A stretch of 64,000 bases of DNA from Lachnospiraceae bacterium. Its GTDB lineage: Bacteria > Bacillota > Clostridia > Lachnospirales > Lachnospiraceae. Location of the stretch: contig JAILHF010000007.1 of assembly GCA_024696005.1 (NCBI GenBank), forward strand, positions 1 to 64,000, read 5' to 3'. Below are positions 53,634-62,227 of the stretch, in pieces; position 1 is the stretch's first letter; each line of letters begins with the position of its first letter. Position numbers and translations under genes: made by a program. The notes under the pieces were generated by a model. That model had not been told where the DNA came from. It worked only from the letters and a program-made list of their open reading frames with translations, and did not search any database.

Positions 53634-54635
53634 ATGAACAATATCAACGATCTTCTGGATAAAGTCCTTTCCTCGTTAAATGAGGATGATTATGACTCTG
53701 TCGTCCTCAGCCTCCAGCGTTTTTTGGAGGAATGCCCCGATCAGATCGATCTGCGGGCCAAAAATGAGTTTCTTCTGGTTAAGAAGATCCTGGAGCTCAA
53801 ATCCTCACTCTCGGAATGGGATCAGTTCCGGCTATTAAAAAATGTATATGACTATTGCAAGCTGCAATATGACAAAGATGAGTTGATCCGTAACAGCCCC
53901 TCTGATGCCACCCTACTTTCGAGAAGGAACACAATCTGGTGGTGCTGGCTGCAGGGACTCGATGCTGCTCCGGAGATTGTGCGTGCCTGTTATCGGTCAC
54001 TAAGCCGACTCGGGCGTGAAATCTGCGTCATCACCAAAGACAACCTGAAGGATTACGTAGAACTCCCCTCCCCTATCATGGATAAGTGGAGAGACGGTCG
54101 TATCAGCAATACCCACTTCTCTGATCTGCTGCGTTTGGAACTTCTGTGCTCTCACGGCGGGACCTGGGTTGATGCCACTGTCTTCTGTTCCGGAACGGAG
54201 GTGATCTCTCCTCTCCTAGATGATGCTTCTCTCTTTTGCTTTCGAAGCGTGATGCGAAACGGAGTCAGCGAATATACGGGCTATGACAGCTGGTTTCTGC
54301 ACAGCACAAAGCGCAGCGGCATTCTCTCCGACACCCGGGATATGTTATATGCCTACTGGAAAGAGGAAGAGGAGCTGATGCACTATTTTCTTTTCCATCT
54401 CTTCTTTACTCTGGCCACCTGGCGGCACCCGGATGAATGCGCTTCCATCCCCATCTTCAGTACCGAACCCTGCCACGTGATGCAGATGGAACTGCAGCGC
54501 CCCTGTAGCGAAAAACGTTGGGCCCAGCTGAACAGGATGAGTGACATCCATAAGCTGACCTACAAATACGATGACAAGATTCCAATGCGAGGTACAACGC
54601 TTGAACGCGTCCTAAACGATTGTACTATAGTCTGA
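53634..54635 (+). CDS. Capsular polysaccharide synthesis-type glycosyltransferase (Caps_synth)
   Basis: A ~333-residue protein of the Caps_synth/GT32-like group: NTIWWCWLQGLDAAPEIVRA, then ISNTHFSDLLRLELLCSHGG and TWVDATVF, with the DxD-like aspartate in the WVDAT motif. A helical N-terminal ~90 residues precedes the catalytic part. ATG 53634 has AAGGAGAAATT upstream. A TTG at 53577 would add 19 residues and also has AGGAGGG upstream, but sits in a promoter. It is monocistronic, and its 3' end overlaps the fucosyltransferase gene on the other strand by 11 bp. Confidence 0.85.
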   Translation: MNNINDLLDKVLSSLNEDDYDSVVLSLQRFLEECPDQIDLRAKNEFLLVKKILELKSSLSEWDQFRLLKNVYDYCKLQYDKDELIRNSPSDATLLSRRNTIWWCWLQGLDAAPEIVRACYRSLSRLGREICVITKDNLKDYVELPSPIMDKWRDGRISNTHFSDLLRLELLCSHGGTWVDATVFCSGTEVISPLLDDASLFCFRSVMRNGVSEYTGYDSWFLHSTKRSGILSDTRDMLYAYWKEEEELMHYFLFHLFFTLATWRHPDECASIPIFSTEPCHVMQMELQRPCSEKRWAQLNRMSDIHKLTYKYDDKIPMRGTTLERVLNDCTIV

Positions 54636-55427
54636 TATCCGTTTCGGCATACAGCATATAGTCCGGCCGGTGCCGGAACCATCTTTTCGGCACAACGGTG
54701 ATGCCGTCCCTTCTCTCCCTTAGAAAACTCCCCCACCAGCTGAATGTACTATTTGCGATGATACTGTGATGAGCCATGGTCATCAGATACAGATCCTGGT
54801 ATGCGGCATTTCCTTCCACCGCACAAATATCCCCACAGCTGTTTCCGATCATCCGCACAGCTCCTGCCGGATCATCCGAAAACAGATACACCGTTGGTTT
54901 TTTCCCGATACGATCCGCAATGGTATTCAGTGCATTTACATAATATCCCGCCTCCAGCTGTACATACTTTTCCCGATTATCCGGATTCAGATAATCTGTC
55001 CTTCTTATATGAACCGATACGGAATGCTCATCCTTCAGCATCTCCTCTGCCAGTGTTTGAAGCTCCGGCGTGATGTATTCATTCCGAAGCCGGAAATCCC
55101 TCCTCAATAACTCCTCACTTCGGCAGACCAGTTCTCGATCCTGCCAGTCGCCGATAAAGATCACATCATCAAGAAAGATTCCCTGCATCAGCTCCCCCTC
55201 AGTCACAATATGCCCCGGCACCGGCATAGGTTCCTCCGGAGTACGGTATTCACAGTGAAATCGATCCAGCAACGGTTCACGGATAGAATCGCCCCCCTGC
55301 TGCTGGATGTATTGATAGAAGCCGAATTCCAGAACAACATCCGTTTTGCCGATGCTTTCCAGGAATTTCGAAAAAGCATACTGAAACATCTGGTTTCCCA
55401 GCCCCCCATGATCCTTACGTAAACCAT
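54625..55427 (-). pseudogene. Alpha-1,2-fucosyltransferase-like (GT11) gene with frameshift
   Basis: The body frame (from 55389) reads MFQYAFSKFLESIGK and has the GT11 hallmarks VSVHIRRTDYLNPD and LMTMAHHSIIANSTFSWWGS. GT11 proteins begin with an MGGLGNQMFQYA-type motif. From ATG 55427 the sequence gives MVYVRIMGG, but then a C6 run (55402-55407, G6 on this strand) puts LGNQMFQYA in another frame; adding one G rebuilds a ~267-residue enzyme. ATG 55427 lies 4 nt after the stop of the upstream gene. The enzyme would move fucose to a galactose. The frameshift may be slippage (phase variation), decay or assembly error. Confidence 0.8.
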
Positions 55428-55431
55428 ATTC

Positions 55432-56616
55432 TCAATCCACATCCGCTTCGACCGCCTGAAGAATTACGGAAAGCTTATCTCTGAAATTATGATAGCGCTT
55501 CACCTTCTCGTACCCGTTCATCGCGATCCGCCGCCTTTCTTCCTCATGTTCTAGATAGTAAGCCGCCTTTTCCACGGCATCGTCCAGGCTCTCATAATAC
55601 ACGAAATCTTCCCCGGGCACAAATTCCGCCTCCAGGTCCGGCTGGTAATTGCTCAGCAGGAAGCCGCCGCAGCCCATGATGTCCATCGCGCGAAGCGGGA
55701 TCCCGCTCCAGATGCTCTTGAGCGTGATGTTTAAGTTGATCCGCGCGCATTTCATGGCCAGAGGGGCCTCTTTGTAATAATCCACGCTGCCGCGGTTTAT
55801 CACCTTTTCCAGATAGGGCGTGGGTTCCGGCGTATACAGCACGGTCTCGTACTTTCGGGAGAGCGCATCCAGTACATGCTCCCGCTCCCTGATCGTCACC
55901 TGCATGGCCAGGTAGTAATTCGCATAGGTCCAGGCTGCCGTCTCGTAGCTGTCCCCGTGGCCTTCGGAAAGCGGCACGACCTTCAGCACGCGCTCCATGA
56001 TCTCTTCCGTCAAAGAAGGCGTCAGCACATCCACGCCGTACAGCTGTTCCTGCACCGAAAGCAGCCCTTCCAGGTAGCCTGCGGTATATTCGTCAAACTT
56101 CTCGTATTTCCGGAAGATGCGGAAGCGCTCCTCCCGGTACATCGAACCGATCATCACAATGTCGGCACGGTATTTTTTTCTCTGTTCCGCTGTGGGCACC
56201 ATGCGGTCATAATCCTCGACATTGGCCGCCAGGGGCAGGTAATAGGCGTGTTCCACGCCCTCCGCGCGCATGCGCCGCACTTCCCCGGAATCAAAGTGGA
56301 AAATATGGTTCTCCGGAAAAAAGACCGTCATCGAATAGAGCAGCACCGCCGGGGAATCATATACCCAGGACAGATACTTTGTCCGGCAGGCATGGGCCGC
56401 CGTGGCGATCACCGGATAATAGTTGAAGGAAAAGACCGCGTCCGCCCTGCTTGCCAGGATGCGCTCCGCGATCTTCACGCCCAGCGCCTCTCCGTTGCGT
56501 ATGTCCGCGGAATTCGCCGGAAACGCGAAGACCTCGGTATCGATCCCCATTTTCGGAAGAAGGCGCTTGATCGTCTCACTTCCGAAGCCCGGCCAGTCCA
56601 TGATCAATATCTTCAT
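55432..56616 (-). CDS. CgeB/DUF3880-like glycosyltransferase
   Basis: A ~394-residue GT-B-like protein: MKILIMDWPGFGSETIKRLL, FSFNYYPVIATAAHACRTKY, WVYDSPAVLLYSMT, then IVMIGSMYREER and ARINLNITLKSIWSGIPLRA with DIMGCGGFLLSNYQPDLEAE. It is a paralog of 36990-38147 and has the same motif order. ATG 56616 has GGAGG 10 nt upstream. It is co-transcribed with the fucosyltransferase-like gene. Two such paralogs in the window suggest successive sugar additions of similar kind. Confidence 0.87.
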   Translation of the reverse strand: MKILIMDWPGFGSETIKRLLPKMGIDTEVFAFPANSADIRNGEALGVKIAERILASRADAVFSFNYYPVIATAAHACRTKYLSWVYDSPAVLLYSMTVFFPENHIFHFDSGEVRRMRAEGVEHAYYLPLAANVEDYDRMVPTAEQRKKYRADIVMIGSMYREERFRIFRKYEKFDEYTAGYLEGLLSVQEQLYGVDVLTPSLTEEIMERVLKVVPLSEGHGDSYETAAWTYANYYLAMQVTIREREHVLDALSRKYETVLYTPEPTPYLEKVINRGSVDYYKEAPLAMKCARINLNITLKSIWSGIPLRAMDIMGCGGFLLSNYQPDLEAEFVPGEDFVYYESLDDAVEKAAYYLEHEEERRRIAMNGYEKVKRYHNFRDKLSVILQAVEADVD

Positions 56617-56661
56617 CAGGGCTTTTCCTCCTTTTCCACCCGACCATTCTACCACAAAGCT

Positions 56662-56689
56662 TTGAAATATGATAGAATGGGAATATATT
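56662..56689 (+). promoter_or_regulatory. Possible promoter of the DUF6492 gene
   Basis: TTGAAA (56662-56667), 16-bp spacer, TATATT (56684-56689), then GGAGGG before ATG 56712. The short leader (about 17 nt) fits. Confidence 0.55.
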
Positions 56690-56711
56690 TTCCACGAACG
56701 GAGGGAACGGC

Positions 56712-57683
56712 ATGAATAACTTTGACATTTATATCATCATCACCGCAGCGGATTTCGTGCGTCTGAAACGGCTTTATCCCAGACTGCTGACCGCCTTTCC
56801 TTCCGGCGACCTGGTCTTTGTGGGTTCCGAAGACGTGGGGCGCTGTGTGCGCGACGCGGCCCTCGGCGAAAAGGTGCGCTTCCTTCCCGAAGACGAGCTC
56901 CTTCCCTTCAACGATGTGTGGGCAGTCATGAACGACCATCTGCGAGAGCTTCTGGGCGGCGAAGATGCCCCCCGCCGGAGCGTGGGCTGGTATTACCAGC
57001 AGTTCCTGAAATACCGCCTGGCCGATTTTTCCGGAAACGAATACTACATGGTCTGGGACGGGGATACGATCCCCTGCCGGGTCGTGAACATGTTCTCCGA
57101 AGACGGCCATCCCTATCTGGACTGCAAGAACGAATACCACGAAGAGTATTTCGTCACGATGAAAAAGCTTGTTCCCGGGCTGCAGAAATTCATCCGCAGC
57201 TCCTTCATCTCCGAGCACATGCTCTTTCACTGCGACAGCGTGCGCAAACTGACCGCGCGGATCGAAGCCAATCCCGAGCTCAAAGGCACTTCCTTCTGGG
57301 AGCGGATCCTGCTCGCCATCGAACCGGAGCGCATCCACAAAAGCGCCTTCAGTGAATTCGAGACCTACGGTTGCTTCATGGCCCTGACTTCACCTTCCCA
57401 CTACCGCCTGCGCGAATGGCATTCCTTCCGCATCGGCGGCACGGTCTTCGATCCCAATACGATCTGCGACCGGGATTTTGACTGGCTCGGAAAAGATTTT
57501 GATGCGATCTCCTTCGAGAAGAATCACTCGATACAGGAAGGAAACGGCGGCCTCTTCGACAACCCCGAGTACCAGAGCAAGCTTTCGGCCCGCCAGATGC
57601 TGCAGATCGCGCAGGAAGTCTCGACCGGCGGATACATCGAAAGCTGGGGTCCGAACGGAAAACTACACGATCCGTTGGATTGA
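56712..57683 (+). CDS. DUF6492 family protein (glycosyltransferase-like)
   Basis: A 323-residue protein: FDIYIIITAADFVRLKRLYP, then SVGWYYQQFLKYRLADFSGN and YYMVWDGDTIPCR with an acidic WDGD in the DxD place, plus SFISEHMLFHC and SFWERIL. This matches DUF6492, thought to be a GT-A-type transferase found in surface-glycan clusters. Cysteine and histidine positions look intact. It is one of the few plus-strand genes and meets the flagellin gene at a shared terminator. Confidence 0.85.
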   Translation: MNNFDIYIIITAADFVRLKRLYPRLLTAFPSGDLVFVGSEDVGRCVRDAALGEKVRFLPEDELLPFNDVWAVMNDHLRELLGGEDAPRRSVGWYYQQFLKYRLADFSGNEYYMVWDGDTIPCRVVNMFSEDGHPYLDCKNEYHEEYFVTMKKLVPGLQKFIRSSFISEHMLFHCDSVRKLTARIEANPELKGTSFWERILLAIEPERIHKSAFSEFETYGCFMALTSPSHYRLREWHSFRIGGTVFDPNTICDRDFDWLGKDFDAISFEKNHSIQEGNGGLFDNPEYQSKLSARQMLQIAQEVSTGGYIESWGPNGKLHDPLD

Positions 57684-57755
57684 TCCAAAAGTCAGGCAGC
57701 GTCCGGCATGCTGGCCCGGGCTGCCAATCCCTCACATAAAACAAAAAAAGCAAGT

Positions 57756-57783
57756 AAAAGGCCACCCTTTCGAGTGGCCTTTT
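57756..57783. terminator. Bidirectional terminator of flagellin and DUF6492 genes
   Basis: AAAAGGCCAC (57756-57765) pairs perfectly with GTGGCCTTTT (57774-57783). Both flanks give a T run, so it can end transcripts from either side. Confidence 0.92.
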
Positions 57784-57809
57784 GGTAGTTAGCAATGAAT
57801 GGTGCGTTA

Positions 57810-58628
57810 TTATCCAAGGATGGACAGAACGCTCTGGTTCGACTGGTTCGCCTGTGCCAACATGGAGGTACCTGCCTGAGCGAGGATCTGGTTGTTGGAA
57901 TAAGCAACCATCTCGGTAGCCATATCGGTATCACGGATCTGGCTCTCAGCTGCGGTGGTGTTCTCAACGATGTTGTCGAGGTTCTTGATCGTGTGCTCCA
58001 GTCTGTTCTGGATAGCACCCAGATCAGCTCTCTGGGAGCTAACGCTGGCAAGAGCAGTCTTGATGCTGGCGAGAGCCGTCTGTGCGTTGGCATTGGTCGG
58101 TCCGGAGATCGAAACATCATCCACACTCAGTCCGGAAGCACTCATAGCATTGATGCTGATGCCGATGAACTGGCCAGCCTCTGCACCAACCTGCAGGTTC
58201 TTACTCGTGAAGGAACCGGTCAGCAGGTTCTGCTCGTTGAAGGTGGTGGTGCTTGCAACACGGCTGATTTCACTCTTCAGCTGCTGTACTTCCTGATCCA
58301 GATAGCCTCTGTCGGCCGTGGTCATGGTGTCGTTGGACGCCTGGTTAGCCAGAACGTTCATACGCTGCAGCATGTCGTGCACTTCTCCAAGGGCACCTTC
58401 TGCCGTCTGCACGCAGGAGATACCATCCTGTGCGTTGCGGCTTGCCTGTGTTAAGCCTTTAACCTGGCGACGCATCTTCTCGCTGATCGCAAGACCTGCT
58501 GCGTCATCTGCTGCGCGGTTTACGCGATAACCGGAAGAAAGCTTCTCGGTGCTCTTTGCCTGCGCGCTAGTCGTCAGACCTAACATTCTGTTGCTGTTCA
58601 TTGCTGTGAGATTGTGCTGTACTACCAT
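57810..58628 (-). CDS. fliC: Flagellin
   Basis: A 272-residue flagellin: [20 protein letters not shown] begins the D0/D1 region, and the C-terminus ([20 protein letters not shown], then [16 protein letters not shown]) completes it. The middle is short, so D2/D3 domains are absent and the exposed part is small (about 140-185, with [20 protein letters not shown]). It has Ser/Thr-rich exposed residues that could carry O-glycans made by the neighbouring clusters. GAGGAAAATATT precedes the ATG. A sigma-28 type promoter and CsrA-like sites lie upstream and a strong terminator downstream. Confidence 0.98.
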   Translation of the reverse strand: MVVQHNLTAMNSNRMLGLTTSAQAKSTEKLSSGYRVNRAADDAAGLAISEKMRRQVKGLTQASRNAQDGISCVQTAEGALGEVHDMLQRMNVLANQASNDTMTTADRGYLDQEVQQLKSEISRVASTTTFNEQNLLTGSFTSKNLQVGAEAGQFIGISINAMSASGLSVDDVSISGPTNANAQTALASIKTALASVSSQRADLGAIQNRLEHTIKNLDNIVENTTAAESQIRDTDMATEMVAYSNNQILAQAGTSMLAQANQSNQSVLSILG

Positions 58629-58638
58629 AATATTTTCC

Positions 58639-58666
58639 TCCTTGAAATTGTTGATGCGACATCCTT
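58639..58666 (-). promoter_or_regulatory. Possible CsrA sites in flagellin leader
   Basis: AAGGA occurs at 58666-58662 and again at 58643-58639 within the Shine-Dalgarno sequence AAGGAGG, 23 nt apart. In other Firmicutes CsrA blocks flagellin translation at such a pair and FliW relieves it; fliW and csrA are present at 62.0-62.7 kb. Confidence 0.6.
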
Positions 58667-58713
58667 GCCGCTATTATTGGTTGTGCCGGGGAACTCACCC
58701 CGCTTGTATTATA

Positions 58714-58741
58714 TATATCGGAGAAGATCCCCGATACTTAA
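58714..58741 (-). promoter_or_regulatory. Sigma-28 (SigD/FliA) type promoter of flagellin
   Basis: Minus strand TTAAGTAT (58741-58734), 12-bp spacer, CCGATATA (58721-58714), close to the TAAAGTTT/GCCGATAA consensus. The leader is about 80 nt and includes a CGGGG/CCCCG hairpin (58687-58702). Confidence 0.75.
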
Positions 58742-58840
58742 TACCAATCTTGCATTTTTTTCAAAAAACTTTTTTTCCGTTTCTAAGCAAATATTAACAT
58801 AAAAAGCTTGAAAAATCAATCCGTTTTTATAAGATTCTTA

Positions 58841-59314
58841 CTATTTTTTCTTGTCCATCAGCTGAGGATCGACGGTATTGATCTGGTTCATGTTGTTATA
58901 ATAGGTAGTGACCGCCCTGGCATTGGCCCGGCCTTCGCGGATCTGCTGCCTGGTCTTTCCCGCACGGGAGGTGACCAGGTCTTTGTTCCTCTGTTCCGCT
59001 GCCATGAGGCTCGTGCTCTGCTCCGTCACCTTGCGGATCTGGCGCTGCAGCGTCCCGATCTCTTCCTTGAATTCGGCCCTGCGCCCGTCCAGTTCATCGC
59101 GGATCCGGTCAAACACCTTCTGGAAGCCGTCATCGAGGCGGTCCAGCTCTTCGATCAGTTCTGCCTTTTCATCGATCAGCCGGTCAAAGGAATCCCAGTC
59201 CATGGACTCTTCCTTCAGGATCCCGGTCTGTGCCTCCGTCTTTTCGAGGAGCTTGTTCAGGCACTCCTCTTTCGCGTTCATCGATTGTATCAATACTTTC
59301 AGATATTGCTCCAT
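58841..59314 (-). CDS. FliT/FlgN-like flagellar export chaperone candidate
   Basis: A 157-residue, highly charged, almost entirely helical protein (MEQYLKVLIQSMNAKEECLN, then IDEKAELIEELDRLDDGFQK and IGTLQRQIRKVTEQS). Length, coiled-coil character and position after fliS fit an export chaperone for hook-associated proteins. There is no unambiguous motif. The C-terminus has a YYNNMNQIN segment common in these proteins. It begins 13 nt after fliS and ends 100 nt before the flagellin promoter. Confidence 0.65.
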   Translation of the reverse strand: MEQYLKVLIQSMNAKEECLNKLLEKTEAQTGILKEESMDWDSFDRLIDEKAELIEELDRLDDGFQKVFDRIRDELDGRRAEFKEEIGTLQRQIRKVTEQSTSLMAAEQRNKDLVTSRAGKTRQQIREGRANARAVTTYYNNMNQINTVDPQLMDKKK

Positions 59315-59327
59315 AAATCCCTCTGGA

Positions 59328-59705
59328 TCAGCCCTTCTTGTTGGCCAGGCGCATCACTTCTTTCCAGGTATCCCGCATGGAGCGCAGATGCGTTGCCACT
59401 TCTTCCAGGATGGCCTTGTCCTTGCTCATGTTTGCCTCGACCAGGCGCTGCGCAAGATAGCTGTAAACATTTTCAAAGTGCTGCGCCACATCATACTTGA
59501 AATCCAGGGTCCTTCGAAATTCGTCGATGATGCGCTGTACCTTGAGGATGTTGAAATGCGCTTTCTCCACATTGTGATCCTCGATCGCCATGATCGCGAT
59601 GTTGCAGAATTTGATCGCGCCTTCGTAAAGCATCAGCGTGAGCTCGGCCGGCGTGGCCGTCATGATCTTGTTCATGGTATACTGATCATAAGGATTGTTC
59701 GCCAT
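59328..59705 (-). CDS. fliS: Flagellar export chaperone FliS
   Basis: A 125-residue FliS: NPYDQYTMNKIMTATPAELT is the family start, followed by LMLYEGAIKFCNIA and KVQRIIDEFRRTLDF; it binds the flagellin C-terminus and prevents premature assembly. Position between fliD and the FliT-like gene is usual. The segment between fliD and fliS holds a strong hairpin without T run. Confidence 0.97.
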   Translation of the reverse strand: MANNPYDQYTMNKIMTATPAELTLMLYEGAIKFCNIAIMAIEDHNVEKAHFNILKVQRIIDEFRRTLDFKYDVAQHFENVYSYLAQRLVEANMSKDKAILEEVATHLRSMRDTWKEVMRLANKKG

Positions 59706-59730
59706 TTTCTCTCTCCTGTTTTCATATATT

Positions 59731-59764
59731 CCGGCAGGGCGGAACTATCGCTCCGTCCTGCCGG
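59731..59764 (-). promoter_or_regulatory. Strong stem-loop between fliD and fliS
   Basis: CCGGCAGG (59731-59738) and CCTGCCGG (59757-59764) pair and extend inward by five more pairs, giving about 13 bp and an 8-nt loop. No T run follows on the minus strand, so mRNA processing or protection is more likely than termination. Confidence 0.7.
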
Positions 59765-59801
59765 TAGATGATCCCTATTTAAGCCGGCTCCCTGCGGCCG
59801 G

Positions 59802-61403
59802 TCAGCTGAAGAAGCCGCCTACCGCCGTCTGGTTCTTTTGCAGCTTCGCCAGTTTGGTTTCCATCGAAGCAAAACGGGAATACCACTTGTCCTCGATCTC
59901 GGTCACCTTGTCTTCCAGCTCGGCGATCTTCTCGTCCCAGTCCGTGCCTTCCTGTTTCAAGCGCTTATCTTCATATACTTTATAGATGCTGCTCATGGAG
60001 CTGGTAGCCATCTTCTTGTTCACGGCATCGTACAGATTGGCCGAAAGCTTTGCGAAGAAGCTGCTCACCATCTCGGGATCCTTCGCGATCGCCGCTTTCA
60101 GCCTGTCTTCCTTGGCAGCTCCCACTTCGTCATCCGGATCACCGTCGATATGCAGGGCATAGCGCTGGTTGGCCTCCGCTTCAAAATAGTTCTGGGTGGA
60201 GATACCGAAATCCGTCAGGCGCACGGTCTTGCCGTTGATCTCGATCCCGGTGGTCATGACATCGGTCATCGCCGTCATGACATCGTTCAGCGTAGAATCC
60301 TTGCGGAGGATTGAGCTCTTGATCTTGTCCTCCCAGGCTTCCACTTCCTTGTCGGTCATGGCCTCTTTCTGCTCGTCCGTAAGAGGGCTGTAATCCTTGG
60401 CCGAATCCGCATTGTAGAGCTTGCTCATCTCGTTGACGAGAGCGTTGTACTCCTTGAGCATGTTCTTCACCACATCGTATACCCCGTCATAATCGACCGT
60501 GGTATCGACGGTAATGGACTTGTTCTTGTCCGCCGGCTCATGATTGATCGTATAGGTAGCTCCGTTGATCGAGAAGCTGTTGTTGGCCGATTCAAATTCC
60601 GCACCGTTCAGGATCAACTTCGCGTTCGAAGCATCAAGCTTGGTCGCCTTGCCGATGTCGGAAGCGCTGATTGCCTCCTCGGGAGCATGTGCGGCATTGT
60701 AGCTGCTGACATAGCTCTGTGCCTGCTTGCCGGTCATCAGGCCCAGCTTCGCAAGTGCGCCGTCTCCGGCAAGATCACCACCGGCAACGAACTGGAAATC
60801 GTTCTTTTTTCCGGTATCCTTGCTGCTGATGAACAGGCGTTGGTTGGCCGTGTCAAAATTCGCATTCACGCCGGCTTTTTTCAGCTCATCCGTCAGCTGG
60901 TCCATGGTCTTTACGACCTTGACGCTGCTGTCGCTGCTGCTGCCGCCGATCTGGATCGTCTGTTCCTCGCCGTCTCCGACTTTGAACTTCAGCTGCGCTC
61001 CCTCCTCGATCCCGAGGGCCGAGGTCAGTTCGCTGCTGCCCTTCAGAGCGCCGCTGCCCTTGATCTCCGCACCGGTCAGATAGCCGCTCTTTGCCACGCT
61101 CTCGATCTTTGCGGTCTGCGATCCCTTGACACTGTTGCCGGTAACCGTCAGCGCATCGTCCGTGGTCGTGGTCTTGGTCTTTTTATAAACCCCGGACATG
61201 CGGTTCGTCGAAAGGGTCTTATTATAGAAAGAATAGATCTTGCTGTTCAGATCCTTCCAGGCATCCTGCGTCCAGGTATTGAGCTGTTTCTTGCCCTTTG
61301 CCGTGTCAACGTTCTTTTTTGCTTTGGAAGAGTACATGCTGATGATGCTCTCGGTATCCATTCCGGAGATCATCCCTGTAACTCTGAGAAGATTATTTCC
61401 CAT
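59802..61403 (-). CDS. fliD: Flagellar filament cap protein FliD
   Basis: A 533-residue cap protein: RVTGMISGMDTESIISMYSS is the conserved N-terminus with coiled start; the middle has beta domains (TVTGNSVKGSQTAKIESVAK and LSGE-type); the C-terminal helical region ends around ELEDKVTEIEDKWYSRFASM. It should form a ring at the filament tip and help flagellin folding. GGAGGGAAACGCC precedes the ATG. It follows flaG by 35 nt and belongs to the fliW operon. Confidence 0.95.
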   Translation of the reverse strand: MGNNLLRVTGMISGMDTESIISMYSSKAKKNVDTAKGKKQLNTWTQDAWKDLNSKIYSFYNKTLSTNRMSGVYKKTKTTTTDDALTVTGNSVKGSQTAKIESVAKSGYLTGAEIKGSGALKGSSELTSALGIEEGAQLKFKVGDGEEQTIQIGGSSSDSSVKVVKTMDQLTDELKKAGVNANFDTANQRLFISSKDTGKKNDFQFVAGGDLAGDGALAKLGLMTGKQAQSYVSSYNAAHAPEEAISASDIGKATKLDASNAKLILNGAEFESANNSFSINGATYTINHEPADKNKSITVDTTVDYDGVYDVVKNMLKEYNALVNEMSKLYNADSAKDYSPLTDEQKEAMTDKEVEAWEDKIKSSILRKDSTLNDVMTAMTDVMTTGIEINGKTVRLTDFGISTQNYFEAEANQRYALHIDGDPDDEVGAAKEDRLKAAIAKDPEMVSSFFAKLSANLYDAVNKKMATSSMSSIYKVYEDKRLKQEGTDWDEKIAELEDKVTEIEDKWYSRFASMETKLAKLQKNQTAVGGFFS

Positions 61404-61438
61404 GGCGTTTCCCTCCTGTCAATATCCGTTTGACAAAC

Positions 61439-61882
61439 TCAACGCTTCTCATCAACCAGAAGTCCGGCATATTCCCAGACCTTGGCGATCATGTCCAGCG
61501 TCTTCTCGGGGGGCAGCTCCTTGATCACTTCCTTGGTCTGCTTGTCCACAAGCTTCACCGTGATGCGGTTGGTCTTTTCGTGGATCCCGAATTCCGACTG
61601 GATGTTGGTTTCCTTCTTTGCCAGCTCTTTAAGAGCTTCCTTGATGGCATCATTGTTCATGGGGGGCTGCTGGGCCTGCTGCTGCTTGCCGTTTTCCCCC
61701 TTCTGTCCGTCACCCTCGGTCTGTGTTTTCGCCAATGAGATCGTCTCGGCATCGACCTGCGGTGCATTCGCCTCCACAGGCTGGCCTTCCCTGGACTCCG
61801 TCGTGCCGCTCTGTGCCTCTGCCGGACGCACCGTCTGCTGGACGGTGTACGACATCGCGCTTCCTAATGGTTCGATTGCCAT
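61439..61882 (-). CDS. flaG: FlaG family flagellar protein
   Basis: A ~147-residue FlaG: a long, disordered Gln/Glu-rich N-terminus (QQTVRPAEAQSGTTESRE) and the conserved C-terminal domain with FGIHEKTNRITVKLVDKQTK and EVIKELPPEKTLDMIAKVWE. FlaG tunes filament length in some bacteria. ATG 61882 has GGAGG 10 nt upstream; an ATG at 61897 overlaps that site. It lies between csrA and fliD. Confidence 0.95.
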   Translation of the reverse strand: MAIEPLGSAMSYTVQQTVRPAEAQSGTTESREGQPVEANAPQVDAETISLAKTQTEGDGQKGENGKQQQAQQPPMNNDAIKEALKELAKKETNIQSEFGIHEKTNRITVKLVDKQTKEVIKELPPEKTLDMIAKVWEYAGLLVDEKR

Positions 61883-61913
61883 AATGATCACCTCCATGTG
61901 ATTGTGAGATTAC

Positions 61914-61951
61914 AAGTTATCTCTAATATCGGCTGATATCAGAGATAACTT
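61914..61951 (-). promoter_or_regulatory. Long stem-loop between csrA and flaG
   Basis: AAGTTATCTCT (61914-61924) pairs perfectly with AGAGATAACTT (61941-61951); inside, ATATC and GATAT extend the helix to 16 bp with one mismatch, leaving a GGCT loop. No T run follows. It lies 32 nt before the flaG start and may govern flaG-fliD expression or mRNA processing. Confidence 0.75.
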
Positions 61952-62003
61952 AACAGGGATCGCATAAGAAATCGAAAAAATTTTTCCAAAGAGTGTGAAG
62001 AAC

Positions 62004-62225
62004 TTACTTGTTGAACAGCTGGTTCAAAGCTTCCGGCGTCTGTTCCGCCATTGCTTCCTTGTTTGCCTGCTGGATCTGCTCGTATACCTCTTTCCGGTAT
62101 ACCGGCACCTCACGGGGCGCGCTGATCCCAAGCTTGATCTGATCACCCTTCACTTCAAGTATCGTTACTTCGATATTGTTGTTTATGACCAGTGCTTCAC
62201 CTTTCTTTCTCGATAATGCCAGCAT
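62004..62225 (-). CDS. csrA: Carbon storage regulator CsrA
   Basis: A 73-residue CsrA: MLALSRKKGEALVINNNIEV, ILEVKGDQIKLGISAPREVP and VYRKEVYEQIQQANKEAM. The RNA-binding residues in strands one and five (LSRK, APREVPVYR) are intact. The C-terminal tail (PEALNQLFNK) is a little longer than in Gram-negatives, as usual in Firmicutes. It binds GGA in mRNA leaders. The ATG lies 2 nt after the fliW stop, so both are made together. Confidence 0.98.
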   Translation of the reverse strand: MLALSRKKGEALVINNNIEVTILEVKGDQIKLGISAPREVPVYRKEVYEQIQQANKEAMAEQTPEALNQLFNK

Positions 62226-62227
62226 TG

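Noticed and set aside
55203-55442. Separate small gene at the 5' end of the fucosyltransferase-like gene
   Set aside because: It starts with the true GT11 N-terminus but then runs in a shifted frame past the C6 run; it is part of the same broken gene.
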